A DNA stretch of 34,419 nucleotides from Acanthamoeba sp. SK_2022b (Eukaryota; Discosea; Longamoebia; Acanthamoebidae): contig JANDJZ010000439.1 in the NCBI GenBank assembly GCA_027943245.1, forward strand, positions 1-34,419. The letters are read 5' to 3'. Shown here one piece after another: positions 11,294 through 21,804 of this stretch. Position 1 is the stretch's first letter. Each line of letters opens with the position of its first letter. The translations under genes were made by a program, and so were the position numbers. The notes beneath the pieces were generated by a model. That model did not search any database and had not been told where the DNA came from. It was given only the letters and a program-made list of their open reading frames with translations.

Positions 11294-12667
11294 TTGGCGG
11301 GGTGAATGGTCATCAAAACTTAACATTACACGTGCCCTGCTTCATGTCAAATTGTTCCTACTTTATGGAGGGTTCAAGTTCCACGCCCTCCCTCCATAAA
11401 GTATGAACAGTTAAATCATGCAGTATGTCCTACTCCAAAATTGCAGTACAGAGGTGTGATGCCAACTGTTGTGGTCTGATTGAATTGGTTTTGGATACCA
11501 CACAGGCACCAAGTTGCATTAGCCACAATGGTGGTTTCCCAGTTTTCTGTTGTGTTGATGTTCCCCCCAAGTTTCAACCTTAATGCTCACCTGGTGGGAG
11601 GGCAACAGAACTGGTGGTTGGAATGAATATGTGTTCTTGAACATGACACAGTGGTAGGAAACTAGGTTCTCATACTAGAGCAGTGCAAGAGCTTGCAGCA
11701 GCTGCTGGGCACAAGCAAGTCAGCTGCCTGGTGGGTGTGGATGTGGGCCTTTATTAAGGCATACAAACTCACTCCACCAGGCTGCAAAAGTTCCACTTAA
11801 TTTTATTGGGCCAGAGTGGCACCCCAATGTGATGGAATTCAGCTGTGTGGTTCCTCATGTGTGCAGGGTGCTCTTGCCCAAGTTTCCACAGGACTTGTTG
11901 GACCAGATTATTGAGCCCACAAAAAGGAGATGAACCAAATTCTTCATTAACAACATGATTTGCGCATGTACCAGTATGTTAGGGTCAATAACTTGTTGTC
12001 TCCAGTAGGGGCCATACTCTGTGAGAGCTTTATCAACTTGGAAAGCATGTACAGCCATTGCTGGCTCATGTTCCAAGGAGTACACCCCAATGCACAATAA
12101 CAGGACTGCCAGTAGTATTGGCAGTGCAGCCATTCTTGGTGCTTGTCATGCTCGTTGACAGAGCAGAGAGGTTTGATGCCACCCCCAACTTGGCATGTTA
12201 CAGAGTTTGGTGCAAAAATACATCCTCTGGCAACATTGCTGACTGCCACCAAGTACTGCAACATGGTGACCATGAATTAGCTGCTGGTGCAGGGGTCAAC
12301 ATGTGGTAGTGCAGCAGGAGCCCCTGAGTGGGAAGATGGCAATCTTGAGGAACAGGGCATGAGTGTACTCCAGCACTTCAGGCTTGGTGTTTAAAAGCTC
12401 TAGAGGCAGAGTTGCAACACTGATGGCACTGCCAGAATAGAGGCCCACCCACCCAGGACCACCAATGGATGAGAGAAGAGCATGATGACAGTACATGAGG
12501 AAAATTGACACCCAGCCTATCTATAAAGGCAGATTGCTAACTCCACCATTGCTGGCCTCTGCAGGAGCTGAGTGTATGGAGCTTGAACAAAGTTTGATGA
12601 CACCAACAAGGCAGCAAGGAGGTGGTGCACAAGGCAAAAAGAAGGCCACAAGGCCAAAGGCAAAAAG
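11294..12667. other. CpG-depleted island between tRNA-Cys and 5S rRNA
   Basis: No recognisable gene. From about 11386 to 12667 I count only two CG dinucleotides (near 11963 and 12153) in roughly 1.28 kb of near-balanced composition, with many TG and CA. Reverse-strand open stretches of 70-110 codons exist (11855-12133, 11947-12273, 12296-12511), but they overlap in different frames, lack the GC-rich codon bias of the genes here and show no known motif. The island could be a decayed mobile element or gene. Confidence 0.65.
11351..11411. repeat. 61-nt perfect-stem hairpin with 17-nt loop
   Basis: The arms TACTTTATGGAGGG (11359-11372) and CCCTCCATAAAGTA (11390-11403) are exact reverse complements. 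Pairing extends outward past one mismatch through GTTC/GAAC. The loop is TTCAAGTTCCACGCCCT, whose start resembles a tRNA T loop. It stands alone 57 bp from tRNA-Cys. It could be a miniature inverted-repeat element, a small structured RNA or a cruciform. Confidence 0.7.
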
Positions 12668-12786
12668 AGGATACGACACGGTGGATTCCCGGGTGGTCGC
12701 CCACCCCAGTACTAACACCGCCTGGCGCAGCTTAACTTCGCTGTTCGGATGGGAAGCGGTGCTTTCTGCGCAGAATGGCCGTATCC
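12668..12786 (-). rRNA. 5S ribosomal RNA, copy 1
   Basis: The 119-nt reverse-strand gene begins GGATACGGCCATTCTGCGCA and has the usual eukaryotic 5S landmarks: CATCCGAACAGCGAAGTTAAGC in the A-box/C-box region, and a 5'/3' end helix GGATAC with GTATCC. It differs from copy 2 at one position near the 5' end (T here, A there). A terminator T5 lies just 3' (12662-12666), and about 20 nt of 3' flank (CTTTTTGCCTTTGGCC) is shared with copy 2. It is a single dispersed gene, not an array. Confidence 0.93.
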
Positions 12787-13003
12787 AACAGCCATTAGCA
12801 TCACCTTTGCTCCCAGTGTATAATTGAGATCACAGCGGTTGTAATTCGATGGGGTTGTTACTGCACACGCGTGAGCTGCTGCCCAATGGCTATTGTGCGG
12901 GCCGCTTCTGGCGGCGGAGCGTACACCACGTTAGATCATCTCCGTGACATCGGCCATTGACCCTGATGTACCGGACAGAGGAAGGGTCAAGTGGAAAAAG
13001 GAA

Positions 13004-13099
13004 TCCGGCTGCCCGGACTCGAACCAGGAACCGATAGATGACTACCGAGGTAATGATCAAGACTACAGTCTACCGCGCTACCAATTGCGCCACAGCCGG
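13004..13099 (-). tRNA. tRNA-Tyr (GTA) with 23-nt intron, copy 1
   Basis: The reverse strand has acceptor CCGGCTG/CAGCCGG with the C1-G72 pair and A73 typical of eukaryotic tRNA-Tyr, D arm GCGCAATTGGTAGCGC, anticodon stem GTAGA/TCTAT, anticodon GTA and T loop TTCGAGT. A 23-nt intron follows position 37. The terminator is T5 at 12995-12999. Intron and 3' flank (about 21 nt) are nearly identical to copy 2 at 17209-17304, with one base different in the intron. Confidence 0.95.
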
Positions 13100-13443
13100 T
13101 TGCGAATTCGTTGACCAACGAGGATAGATATCTTCTTGTTGAATCGGGTTGGACGTCAATGGCGCCGGAATCAGGGGAGGGGAGCCATAGCAAGGAGTGA
13201 CGCTAGCCCGGAGGCGTTTACTTTGTTGGGGTTGTCGCAGCTGACGTGGATAGAAAAGAGAGTGGTCGTACAAAATAACAAAAAAAGGAGGGGTGAGGGC
13301 TGCTTGCAGAAGCGGGGCTGGCGCTTCGCGTGGTTGAAAGGGAAGGGCGGGCTTGTCCCCCGCCCACGCAGAGTGGAAATGAAGCGAAGCCGGGCCAGGC
13401 GCCGCGCCGTTCTGCAGGCACGCTCGAAGCGGAGCCTAAGTCC
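13100..13443. other. Intergenic, nothing recognised
   Basis: This lies between tRNA-Tyr copy 1 and the 3' end of the desaturase gene. It probably includes the desaturase 3' untranslated region. No repeat, RNA gene or supported coding segment was found. Confidence 0.5.
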
Positions 13444-15582
13444 TCAGTTCTCGGCGCCCATCTTCTTGAGCTGCTGGTAGTGCTTGGTCACGGCACCCAC
13501 CATTCCCGACGAGAGCGTGTAGGGCAGGTTGAACTCCTTGCACGTCTGCCTCACGATCTTGGACAGGGCTGCATCCACACACACATCACAAGACACGTCA
13601 GCATAACCACACAACACACGCACAGACAAGAGAGAGAGAGAGAGAGAGTTGGGAATGTACCGGGGTAGTGGGTGTAGTGGACAGAGGGGAAGAGGTGGTG
13701 CTCGATCTGGAGGTTGAGGCCGCCGCTGAGCTGGAGGGAGAGGAGGGAGTCGGCGCCGTAGTTGTGGGACGAGAGGACCTGGTGGGCGCCCCAGTCGACG
13801 AGGCCGCCCTTGGTGACGACGCCGCGGGCCTCGTTGTCGCGGAGGGTGTCGAGGACCGACTTCTCGTGCTCGACGCACTCGTCGACCTCGTGGCTCACGG
13901 CGAACTGGAGGGAGAACCAGGTCGAGCAGGTCCACTCGGAGAGCATGAAGACGGTCAGCGCGGTGGGGAAGGGCAGGCACAGGAAGGGGAGCAGCAGGCG
14001 GAAGAAGGTGAAGAAGAAGAGGGTCATGGCCGTCTCGATCCAGTCGCCCGAGGTCTCCTGGCTCACCTTGGCGATGCCCTCGTACATCTGGCCGCGGGCG
14101 GCGCCGATGGCGAGCTTGACGAGGTTGGAGAAGTGCCACAGGATGGTGGTGAAGGGGTACACCAGCCAGATATAGATGTGCTGGTACTTGTGGAAGAACA
14201 GCCGGGGGAACTCGTGCAGGATGCGCTTGACCGGGTACATCGTGTCGTCGTCGGTGGGGCACAGGTTGGTCTCGACGTGGTGGTTGATGATGTGCTTGGT
14301 GGTCCACTGCGCCGGCGAGGACCCGCTCAGCGCCATCGAGATCCTGTAGGCCCACTGGTTGAGCCACACCGACCGGAACATGGCGTAGTGCGAGGTCGCG
14401 TGGGTCGGTTGTATGATACACAGCGCACGCCCCACTCCCTGTGCGCACGCAACAAACCAACCGACCAATGAGGAGTCAGCAACGATTTCGGAGTTATAAA
14501 AATGGCCGAGGGGTAAGTTTTACGTGGAGGACAGCGGCGATGAGTGAGCCCTGCACGAAGGCGGCCCACGTGCAGAAGTAGATGCTGAGAATGGTGGCCA
14601 CGAAGTAGATGACCTCCATCGTGGTGGCCTTGGTGCTCAGGTTGTTCGACTTGAAGTACTCGCGCGTTCTGCGGCCACGGCGGGATCCACGCGTGAGCCG
14701 AGCGAGCGAGCGCACGGGGGAGATTGGGAGATTGGGTGGGAGGGAGGGGCGCGCCCGTACCGCTGCTTGAGGGTTCTATAGAAACCGCCCTCCTCGAAGG
14801 AGAAGAGCTTGGCCGAGCGGCTCTGCTCGAGCTTGGCCTGCGACGGGAAACCACGAAACGTGCGAGTGTGAGTGTGTGTGAGTGAAAACCACCCAAGAGG
14901 GTGACATGGGAGCGAGAGAAGAGAGAGCAAGCCCACACGCGAACAGTGCAGCGACTCCGGTTCGACGGCACTTCCGGAATTAAGGGGAAAATGTGTGCCC
15001 GCGTGCGGCCATTGGCACGAAAATAAACAGAAAGTGACAACGCAAACAAACGTAAATGACCAATGGCAAATTTGGAAATTTTAAATGTGTTATAAAAATA
15101 AGGAAGCCACCAGCTCACGTGCGCAAGCCGGCGCTCGCGCGAAACACGCGGCGGCGCGGCCACCACCACGTGCGCCGCACGCTCGTCTCGATCGCAAGGC
15201 AAGATGACCGCGACACGTCAAATCATAAGAGAGCACATGCTCCATCATTCGCAATAAATTAAAACAAAACAAATCAAAACAAAACACACAAAAAAAAGTA
15301 TTGTAGATTGCAGGGGGAGAGATGGTGGCGTACATTAGGAGCGGAGACGCGGTACTTCTCGAGAAGAGCCTCTGAAGGCAGGTTGGTGTGGTAGGACTCG
15401 AAGAGCACGGTGCAATCACGGCCACGGCCGAGCAGGATGGCCCTGCTGCCGGCGGGGTGGAACTTGACGAAATCGGTGAAGTCGTAGACTTGGCCGTGAA
15501 GGACCCAGAGCTTGCTGAGCTCTTCCTTGGTGAACGACGTTCGTTCCTTCTTCAGGTTGAGGGCCGGGGTTGTGAGAACCAT
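13444..15582 (-). CDS. Cytochrome b5-fused front-end fatty acid desaturase
   Basis: Five exons: 15582-15334, 14837-14761, 14668-14524, 14438-13661 and 13568-13444. They sum to 1374 nt, 457 residues, a normal length for this family. The N-terminal cytochrome b5 domain (residues about 15-85) carries haem ligands His42 and His65. The usual HPGG is HPAG here (FHPAGS). Three histidine boxes follow: HATSH (170-174), HIINHH (206-211) and the front-end type QIEHH (401-405), where Gln replaces the first His. Hydrophobic segments fit an ER membrane enzyme that inserts a double bond between an existing one and the carboxyl end of polyunsaturated acyl chains. Delta-5 versus delta-6 or delta-8 specificity cannot be read from the sequence. 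The 496-bp first intron is the longest in the gene. Downstream lies tRNA-Tyr, upstream the second 5S gene. Confidence 0.93.
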
Positions 15583-16150
15583 CTTGGCCGATGCGGGAAG
15601 CTGAGCGGTGGAAATCTTGAATGAAGTGCTACAGAATGCGAAGACAACAGAAAGAAGGATAGGTTAGCTCAGATCCTAGCGAAGAAGGTGGAGAGATCGT
15701 GTATCTGAAGGCAGAAACCCTCCATTCCGAAATCCCAATCAAAGTAGTTGTGAGTCGATGGAGTGGAGCGGCAACGTACAACGCGAACGGCGGGTGTAGT
15801 GGTACGGGGGTGATTCGACACAGGGACGATAGGGTCAAATCGCTGTGGTGTGGTGTCGCTGCGCTGAAGAGAGACGGGTGTGTTGGCGAGGGCAGGCGAA
15901 AGCACAAAGAGAAACGCGGCTCCCTTTCCTCTTTGTTGGCCGGCCCAGTCCCGCAGTATCCGCAGTTCGGGGTTCGGCCTCTCGGGTCTTGGTAACGAAC
16001 CGCCGGCCACGTCAGCGTTGTTGCCGACCACCGGTCTGACACCTGTGAAAGCAAGAGACAAGCACAGCAATGGGCTGGCACAACACAAACGAGCATGTAC
16101 AGCCAACAAGGCAGCAAGGGGAGGAGGTACACAAGGCCAAAGGCAAAAAG
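15583..16150. other. Upstream region of the desaturase gene
   Basis: No gene is seen. CpG-rich sequence resembles the gene-bearing parts of the window and probably holds the desaturase promoter and leader. At about 16103-16150 it becomes the conserved 3' flank of the second 5S gene (GGCAGCAAGG and ACAAGGCCAAAGGC are also found near 12610-12661). Confidence 0.5.
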
Positions 16151-16269
16151 AGGATACGACACGGTGGATTCCCGGGTGGTCGCCCACCCCAGTACTAACA
16201 CCGCCTGGCGCAGCTTAACTTCGCTGTTCGGATGGGAAGCGGTGCTTTCTGCGCAGTATGGCCGTATCC
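16151..16269 (-). rRNA. 5S ribosomal RNA, copy 2
   Basis: This 119-nt reverse-strand gene begins GGATACGGCCATACTGCGCA and otherwise matches copy 1. This copy agrees with the Acanthamoeba 5S sequence as I remember it, except for a C to T change near the 3' end shared by both copies (a G-U pair in the terminal helix). The terminator T5 corresponds to 16145-16149. Shared 3' flank with copy 1 indicates duplication as a unit larger than the gene. Confidence 0.93.
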
Positions 16270-17208
16270 GAAGGTAACTTGCACCGCCTTTGGTGTCAGA
16301 TGCTAGATGGGTGCACAGGGAGTTACATTTTGATAACAATACTGTGTGTGCAAGTAGAGATAGAAACATTCAAACCAAACATGCTTGAACCCACCAATAT
16401 TGCTGCACCAAAGCCACTTTGGGAATCCTGGTTGAGTGTAAATAAACTGTGTTCTCCAGGGTGTCCATGCAACCAGTGAACTGCCTTGTTGATCTGGATC
16501 CATGAAGCAGAGCTTTAATGAGTACTGAGAAAGGCACAAGAAAGCAAGAAACCTACTGAACACAATGAACCTTATGGTGGTGATCTTGTTTGCATGCCAG
16601 TTTGCTGATGAGTACATTGTTGAAATATTGCCCAGCTTGCAGTTCAACATTATTTGAAATTTCTTTGCACATGACTCATCAGCAAGGTTGGTTGCCACTG
16701 GTCCTGCAAAGTGCACAAAGATGATCTTCATTTCAGTACCACCCATCTGATAAAACATGCCTTTGGGTAAGGAACATGCATTTTAGGGTAAGTTAAAAGT
16801 CACATTTAAACCTCTTCTATTAACACTCTGTTTAGGCCACCATAGCACTAGCTTGTAAATTATGCTTTTGCCAAGTGCTGAAACAAGTTGATCACATGTG
16901 CTTGACTGCATTCAATACTGGAAACTGTCCCCCCTTGTGCAGTACCAGTGATGGCACATATATTTGGATCTTCCATGCATATCATATGCTTTGAAGAAGA
17001 ATGTCATCCTCCACTCCAACTTTTTACAGCTGCTTGAATGCTGTTTCACAGAATGTGAAGGAACTGCACAACAAGCACCTCTATCCACTGAGTTGCTGGC
17101 CCTGGCCAAGTACAACCTCTTCCACACCACCAACCTGAAAGCTGAAAGAGTCCACTGTCATTGGCTCTAACCACAGGACAAGAGATAAGGGTCAAGTGGA
17201 AAAAGGAA
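16270..17208. other. CpG-free island between 5S rRNA and tRNA-Tyr
   Basis: No recognised gene. From about 16288 to 17209, roughly 920 bp, I find no CG dinucleotide at all, with abundant TG and CA. A reverse-strand open stretch of about 150 codons (16303-16758) and a forward one of 68 (16964-17170) exist, but neither has a known motif, and loss of CG alone reduces chance stop patterns. The edges coincide with Pol III genes on both sides. Confidence 0.7.
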
Positions 17209-17304
17209 TCCGGCTGCCCGGACTCGAACCAGGAACCGATAGATGACTACCGAGGTAATTATCAAGACTACAGTCTACCGCGCTACCAATTGCGCCACAG
17301 CCGG
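17209..17304 (-). tRNA. tRNA-Tyr (GTA) with 23-nt intron, copy 2
   Basis: The mature sequence is identical to copy 1 (13004-13099), with one substitution in the 23-nt intron. The terminator T5 corresponds to 17200-17204. The 3' flank GGGTCAAGTGGAAAAAGGAAT is shared with copy 1. It lies 95 bp from tRNA-Arg(CCG) copy 2 in the same orientation. Confidence 0.95.
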
Positions 17305-17399
17305 TTGTGTATTCCAAATGTTTGATTCAACTCAAAGGTTGGCGGACAACACGAATACTCCGCAGCCAATAGCGTGACGAAGCCTAAAAAGGAGATGCT

Positions 17400-17471
17400 C
17401 ACGCTCGGCGAGACTCGAACTCGCAATCTTCTGATCCGGAGTCAGACGCCTTTCCATTAGGCCACGAGCGT
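17400..17471 (-). tRNA. tRNA-Arg (CCG), copy 2
   Basis: The reverse-strand 72-nt cloverleaf has acceptor ACGCTCG/CGAGCGT, anticodon loop CTCCGGA (CCG) and T loop TTCGAGT. The terminator is T5 at 17386-17390. Compared with copy 1 (8253-8324) it keeps three CpG sites that are TpG or CpA there. It sits 132 bp beyond the 3' end of CLU copy B. Confidence 0.95.
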
Positions 17472-17603
17472 GTAGTGTAGATGCACCGTCTCCCCATTCT
17501 ACGTCTATAGTTCAATAGGGGTTTGTGTCGCGCCTACCCCACACAGGCGCCCACGATGCCAGCTGTTTGTTGGCCGCATGGCTTGGGTTTGAAACACGCG
17601 GTT

Positions 17604-17754
17604 TTAGGGGGAACACTTGGCCTGGTGGTTTTGGGCCTCGTGGACCAGCTTGTCGACGGCATGCGAGAGCTCCACCACCAGGTTGGCGTCCTGTACGTAT
17701 CCCTTGGCCCTCAGCTGACGATGGACCTCGCCCAACGCCGCCGAATGCGTTGGA

Positions 17755-17823
<69 letters not shown>

Positions 17824-18232
17824 TGTCTGTCAATGACTGTCCCTCGTTGCTGCCAGCAGGGGAGGTGGCCGCTGTACCCGCTTCCACTGCGCGCAGGATG
17901 TATTCCAGCTGCGGTCAACCGCAGTCCAACCACACGTCACCACACGTCAGCATCAAGCATGATTGGACGGTGGGCGGGGGGGGGGGCGATGTCGTACTCC
18001 CTTGGCGTGGTCGCCGCAGCGGTTGAGGAAGGTCCCGTACTGGAACAGCGAGTAGGTGTCCTGCGGGTCGGCCCGCACCGACTGGGCAAAGTACTCGCGC
18101 GCTCGCTGCACCAACGGCCGCGACGTGTCCAGCGCCTTCTCCTTCGCGCTGCTGTCCCAACCCGTCGCGCTGCGTTCGCCCACAACCACCCCCCAAACAC
18201 ACTCTCCGTGAGTGGCTACGTGGCGATGTGTG

Positions 18233-18299
<67 letters not shown>

Positions 18300-18562
18300 C
18301 GTACGGGACGTCTGCTGCCAACAGTGCGAGGTGCATGCAGACCTGTCCCGCGTTGCGCAGCGTGATTTTGTTGGCCGGGTTGGACTCGAGCACCTCTGCA
18401 CAATCCGTACAGAGCTGTGAGTTCACACGTACGCGTGGTGTCGCGTGTCGCGAGCGTGGGAGCGTGCGTGCGTTGCGCACCATCGAAACACTTGAGCGCC
18501 TTGTACAACAGCTTTTCGCATTTCTTGTCTCTTCGCTTCAACGCCTTAACCTGTGTCTCGCG

Positions 18563-18629
<67 letters not shown>

Positions 18630-19384
18630 GTGAGCATTTGAAAGCGTCGATACGTTGTGCTCGCGTGCGAGTGCGGTTATACACCTTGTAGATGTAGCCG
18701 CGGGAGTGGCCGATGATGCCCAGATGCTTGACCCGCTCGTGAATGGAGGCCAGGTCGAGTCCATCGAACCACGTCAAGACCGCGAAGCCCTCCCTCACCT
18801 CCGTCAAATAATCTGTCCTCCCCCCACACACGCGTGCTCAGCCACTCTCACTCGTCTCTCACCGCGCATCGTGTGTCGTGTGTGTGTGTCGTGTGTGTGT
18901 GTCGCGTGTGTGTGTCGTGTCGTGTCGTGTGTGTGTGTGTGTGTGTGTGTGTCGTGTGTGTGTGTCGTGTGTGTGTGTCGCGTGTGTGTGTCGTGTCGTG
19001 TCGTGTCGTGTCGTGCTTACTGTCGATGGCGTCGGTGGTGAGCTTGATTTGGAGGAGGGCCAGCAGTCGCAGCAGAAGCAACGGCCGCCCGTCGGCCAGG
19101 TGCGCCTCGTCGCCCGACGGCTCAACCGCCGCCGCCGCCGCCGCCTTGCCCCTCCGCACGCTGCCCTTCTCCCGCTTGCCGCGCTTGTCCGTCTCCGCGT
19201 CGGCGGCCCGCAGCTGCACGAGGCGCAGGAGATCAAAGTCGTCGCGCCTCTCGTGGGCGGCGAGCGCGTCGGGCCCGAACTTGTCCAGGATCGCCTTCTT
19301 AAGTGGCCCATTGATGTAGCCGTTCTGTGCCCCCCCCCCGAGGCCCAGTGAGTGGGCTGGCCAGAGCTACGAGGGAGCGCTGAC

Positions 19385-19447
<63 letters not shown>

Positions 19448-20277
19448 TCGTGGTTGTAAGTGGGGGCGAGCAGTTTGTTGAGGTGGGCCAGGTAGACGTC
19501 GCGGTAGGGCTCCTCGAGGGGCACCCGCAGCTTCTTCATACGCTGCCTCAGCTCCGCAAACACGATCTTCCTGCACCGCGCAAGCCGACAGAGAGAGCGA
19601 GCAACATGCACGCACGCACGCACATGTAAAGAAGCGGTGGTGGCGGACACGTCGGTGACAGGGAGACTGCACTCGCGTGCACGCAGGGGGGGGGGCTAGC
19701 ACACGTACCGGACAGTGCGAGCGCACATCTCGATGAAGAGCAGCTGCCGCGTGTCGGCCAGGCCCGCCGTGTCGGCTGGCACGCACTGGCCCACCATGTG
19801 CCGCACGCGGCCCAGGTGGCGCAAGTTGATGCCCTGCGCATGTCCCCCCCCCCGCAAACAAAGCGACGGCACGCGTCAATCGCTTTTCTCTTTCGCTCTC
19901 TTTCACTGAGGTCGCACATGCGCGCGCGAACCTTGGCGTGGAGTAGCTGCTTGAGCGGGAAGGTGGCCAGGAACACCGCGCGGCTGGGCTTCTCCTTTTC
20001 TTGTCCGTCGCTCGATTGTCTGTGTCGTCACACATTGGTTTCGCCGTTGTTGTTGGTCATCCGATCAGATCACACCACTCACAGACACACGGGGAGTGCG
20101 TGCGAGTTGGGGGGGGCGGAGTTACGATTTGCGGGCAAAGGTGGTCCACTCGCGGGCCACTCTGGCCGTGAGCTTGCGGGCAAACTTGGGTATCACCTCC
20201 TCGTGGAGGAAGCGTGTGGCGTCCCTCACCTGCCGCGCCCACCCGCCCCGCGTCAGCCAGGTGATCTTAGCTGTGTG

Positions 20278-20350
<73 letters not shown>

Positions 20351-21744
20351 TGACCTCTTTGTTGTGTTGGGCGAGTTCACTCTTGGAGCCCGCCACAAAA
20401 CCGCTGTATGTCACAGGGCGCACGCACCGAATCGTTTTGTTGGTTGAAGCCCGCTTACCCCCCCCCCCCCAATCCAACGCAACGCAATAACAACGGGCCA
20501 CCTCGCGAGAGCGAGAGAAGAGCGCAGGTACCTGAAGGCGTCGCTGCACAACGGGATCGGGAAGCGCTTGACCAACTCTAGCGCAGGGAGAACCGAGATC
20601 AGTCCCGATCCGAGGTCTAAGGCGGTCGACCAAGCCAAGGCGGGGAGTGGGGGGGGGGAAAGGAGGGGGAGGGGAGGGGGAGGCCACACCTGGGCGGAGG
20701 AGCCGGTACAGGTGGCCCATCGGCGCGCTGCGGGAATGGCTGCAGTGAAAACCTCCCAGGTTTGAGCAAAGCGCGCACACGCGGTCGAATGGGAGAGAGA
20801 CCAGGCGAGGCAAGGCGAGGGGGGGGAGTTACGGGTCGAGCTTGGCGTCGGGGGCCTCGGGCGGGAAGACTCGGGACAGGTCCACCAGGTAGAATTGGCC
20901 GTTCTGCCAATTGCACGCACGCACGCACGAGGCCGCATAGACCACACCCACAAACGCACGCGCGCGTGCAGGGTGAGGCCATGATGTGTGGGCTGGGGGG
21001 AGAAATGGGAGCAGACGGGCGCACGATGTGATGTCCCTCGACGTCGGCGGCGGTGGCGAGTCGTTGCGGCGGGAGGCAGGACTGCAGGCGTGGGTAGACG
21101 AGGTGCTCCTTGATGTTGAGCTTCTGTGCAGCCTCCCTGCTCGCCACCAACAACACGCGTGCCTGCCATTGAGCCACACGCGCGCTCACTCGAGTGATAC
21201 GCGCGCGCGCACACACACGCGCACCTCATCTTGGCGTCAAGCGCGAAGTTGGTGTTGACCACGGTGAGGCCGGCGTCAGGAGAGCCGTAGCACAGCGTGC
21301 CAGAGCTGATCGGCAACAGCGACACGGCCAACAACCGGAACCCTGCACGCCCACGTCATGCCACGTCACGCAGCAGCCGTAGTGTTGCGTGCATGAGTGC
21401 GTGCGTGAGTGTGAGACTGGTGAGGTGAGGTGGGGTGAGGCCGAGGTGAGGCCACCTCGAAAATCGATGACGGCGGTCATGGGCGTGTGGAGGCTGGGAA
21501 TGTGACAGTTGTAGTAGGCCATCACTCCCTTCAGCTCGTGACCTGTCGAGATTGGAATGTCGACACACAGCCAGGAATGCACCCGCGTGTGAGCCAACAC
21601 CAAATGGCCCGTGGGCGATGGAGGGAGAGAGGGCGGGGACCGGCAAGCTTGGCTGCGGCGTCGTCGCTTTGGAACATGCCCCGCGAGTCCATGCTGAACT
21701 TGAACAGGATGTCTCGCACCACATCTGCCGCGTCGTGTGTAAGG

Positions 21745-21804
<60 letters not shown>

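Noticed and set aside
11855..12273. Reverse-strand open stretches in the CpG-depleted island, one with a hydrophobic start
   Set aside because: They overlap in competing frames, show no family motif or splice structure, and lie in decayed-looking DNA.
13668..14471. A 267-codon forward open stretch opposite the desaturase
   Set aside because: It is Glu/Gly/Val-rich antisense of the 778-bp desaturase exon containing the QIEHH box. No independent signal.
16303..16758. A 151-codon reverse open stretch suggesting a transposase or other gene
   Set aside because: No catalytic motif or similarity I can name. CpG-free DNA of this composition can give such a length by chance.
18216..18420. His-Thr and Val-Cys repeat proteins across GT/CA tracts
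   Set aside because: These are translations of dinucleotide repeats inside introns whose exons are placed on the other reading.
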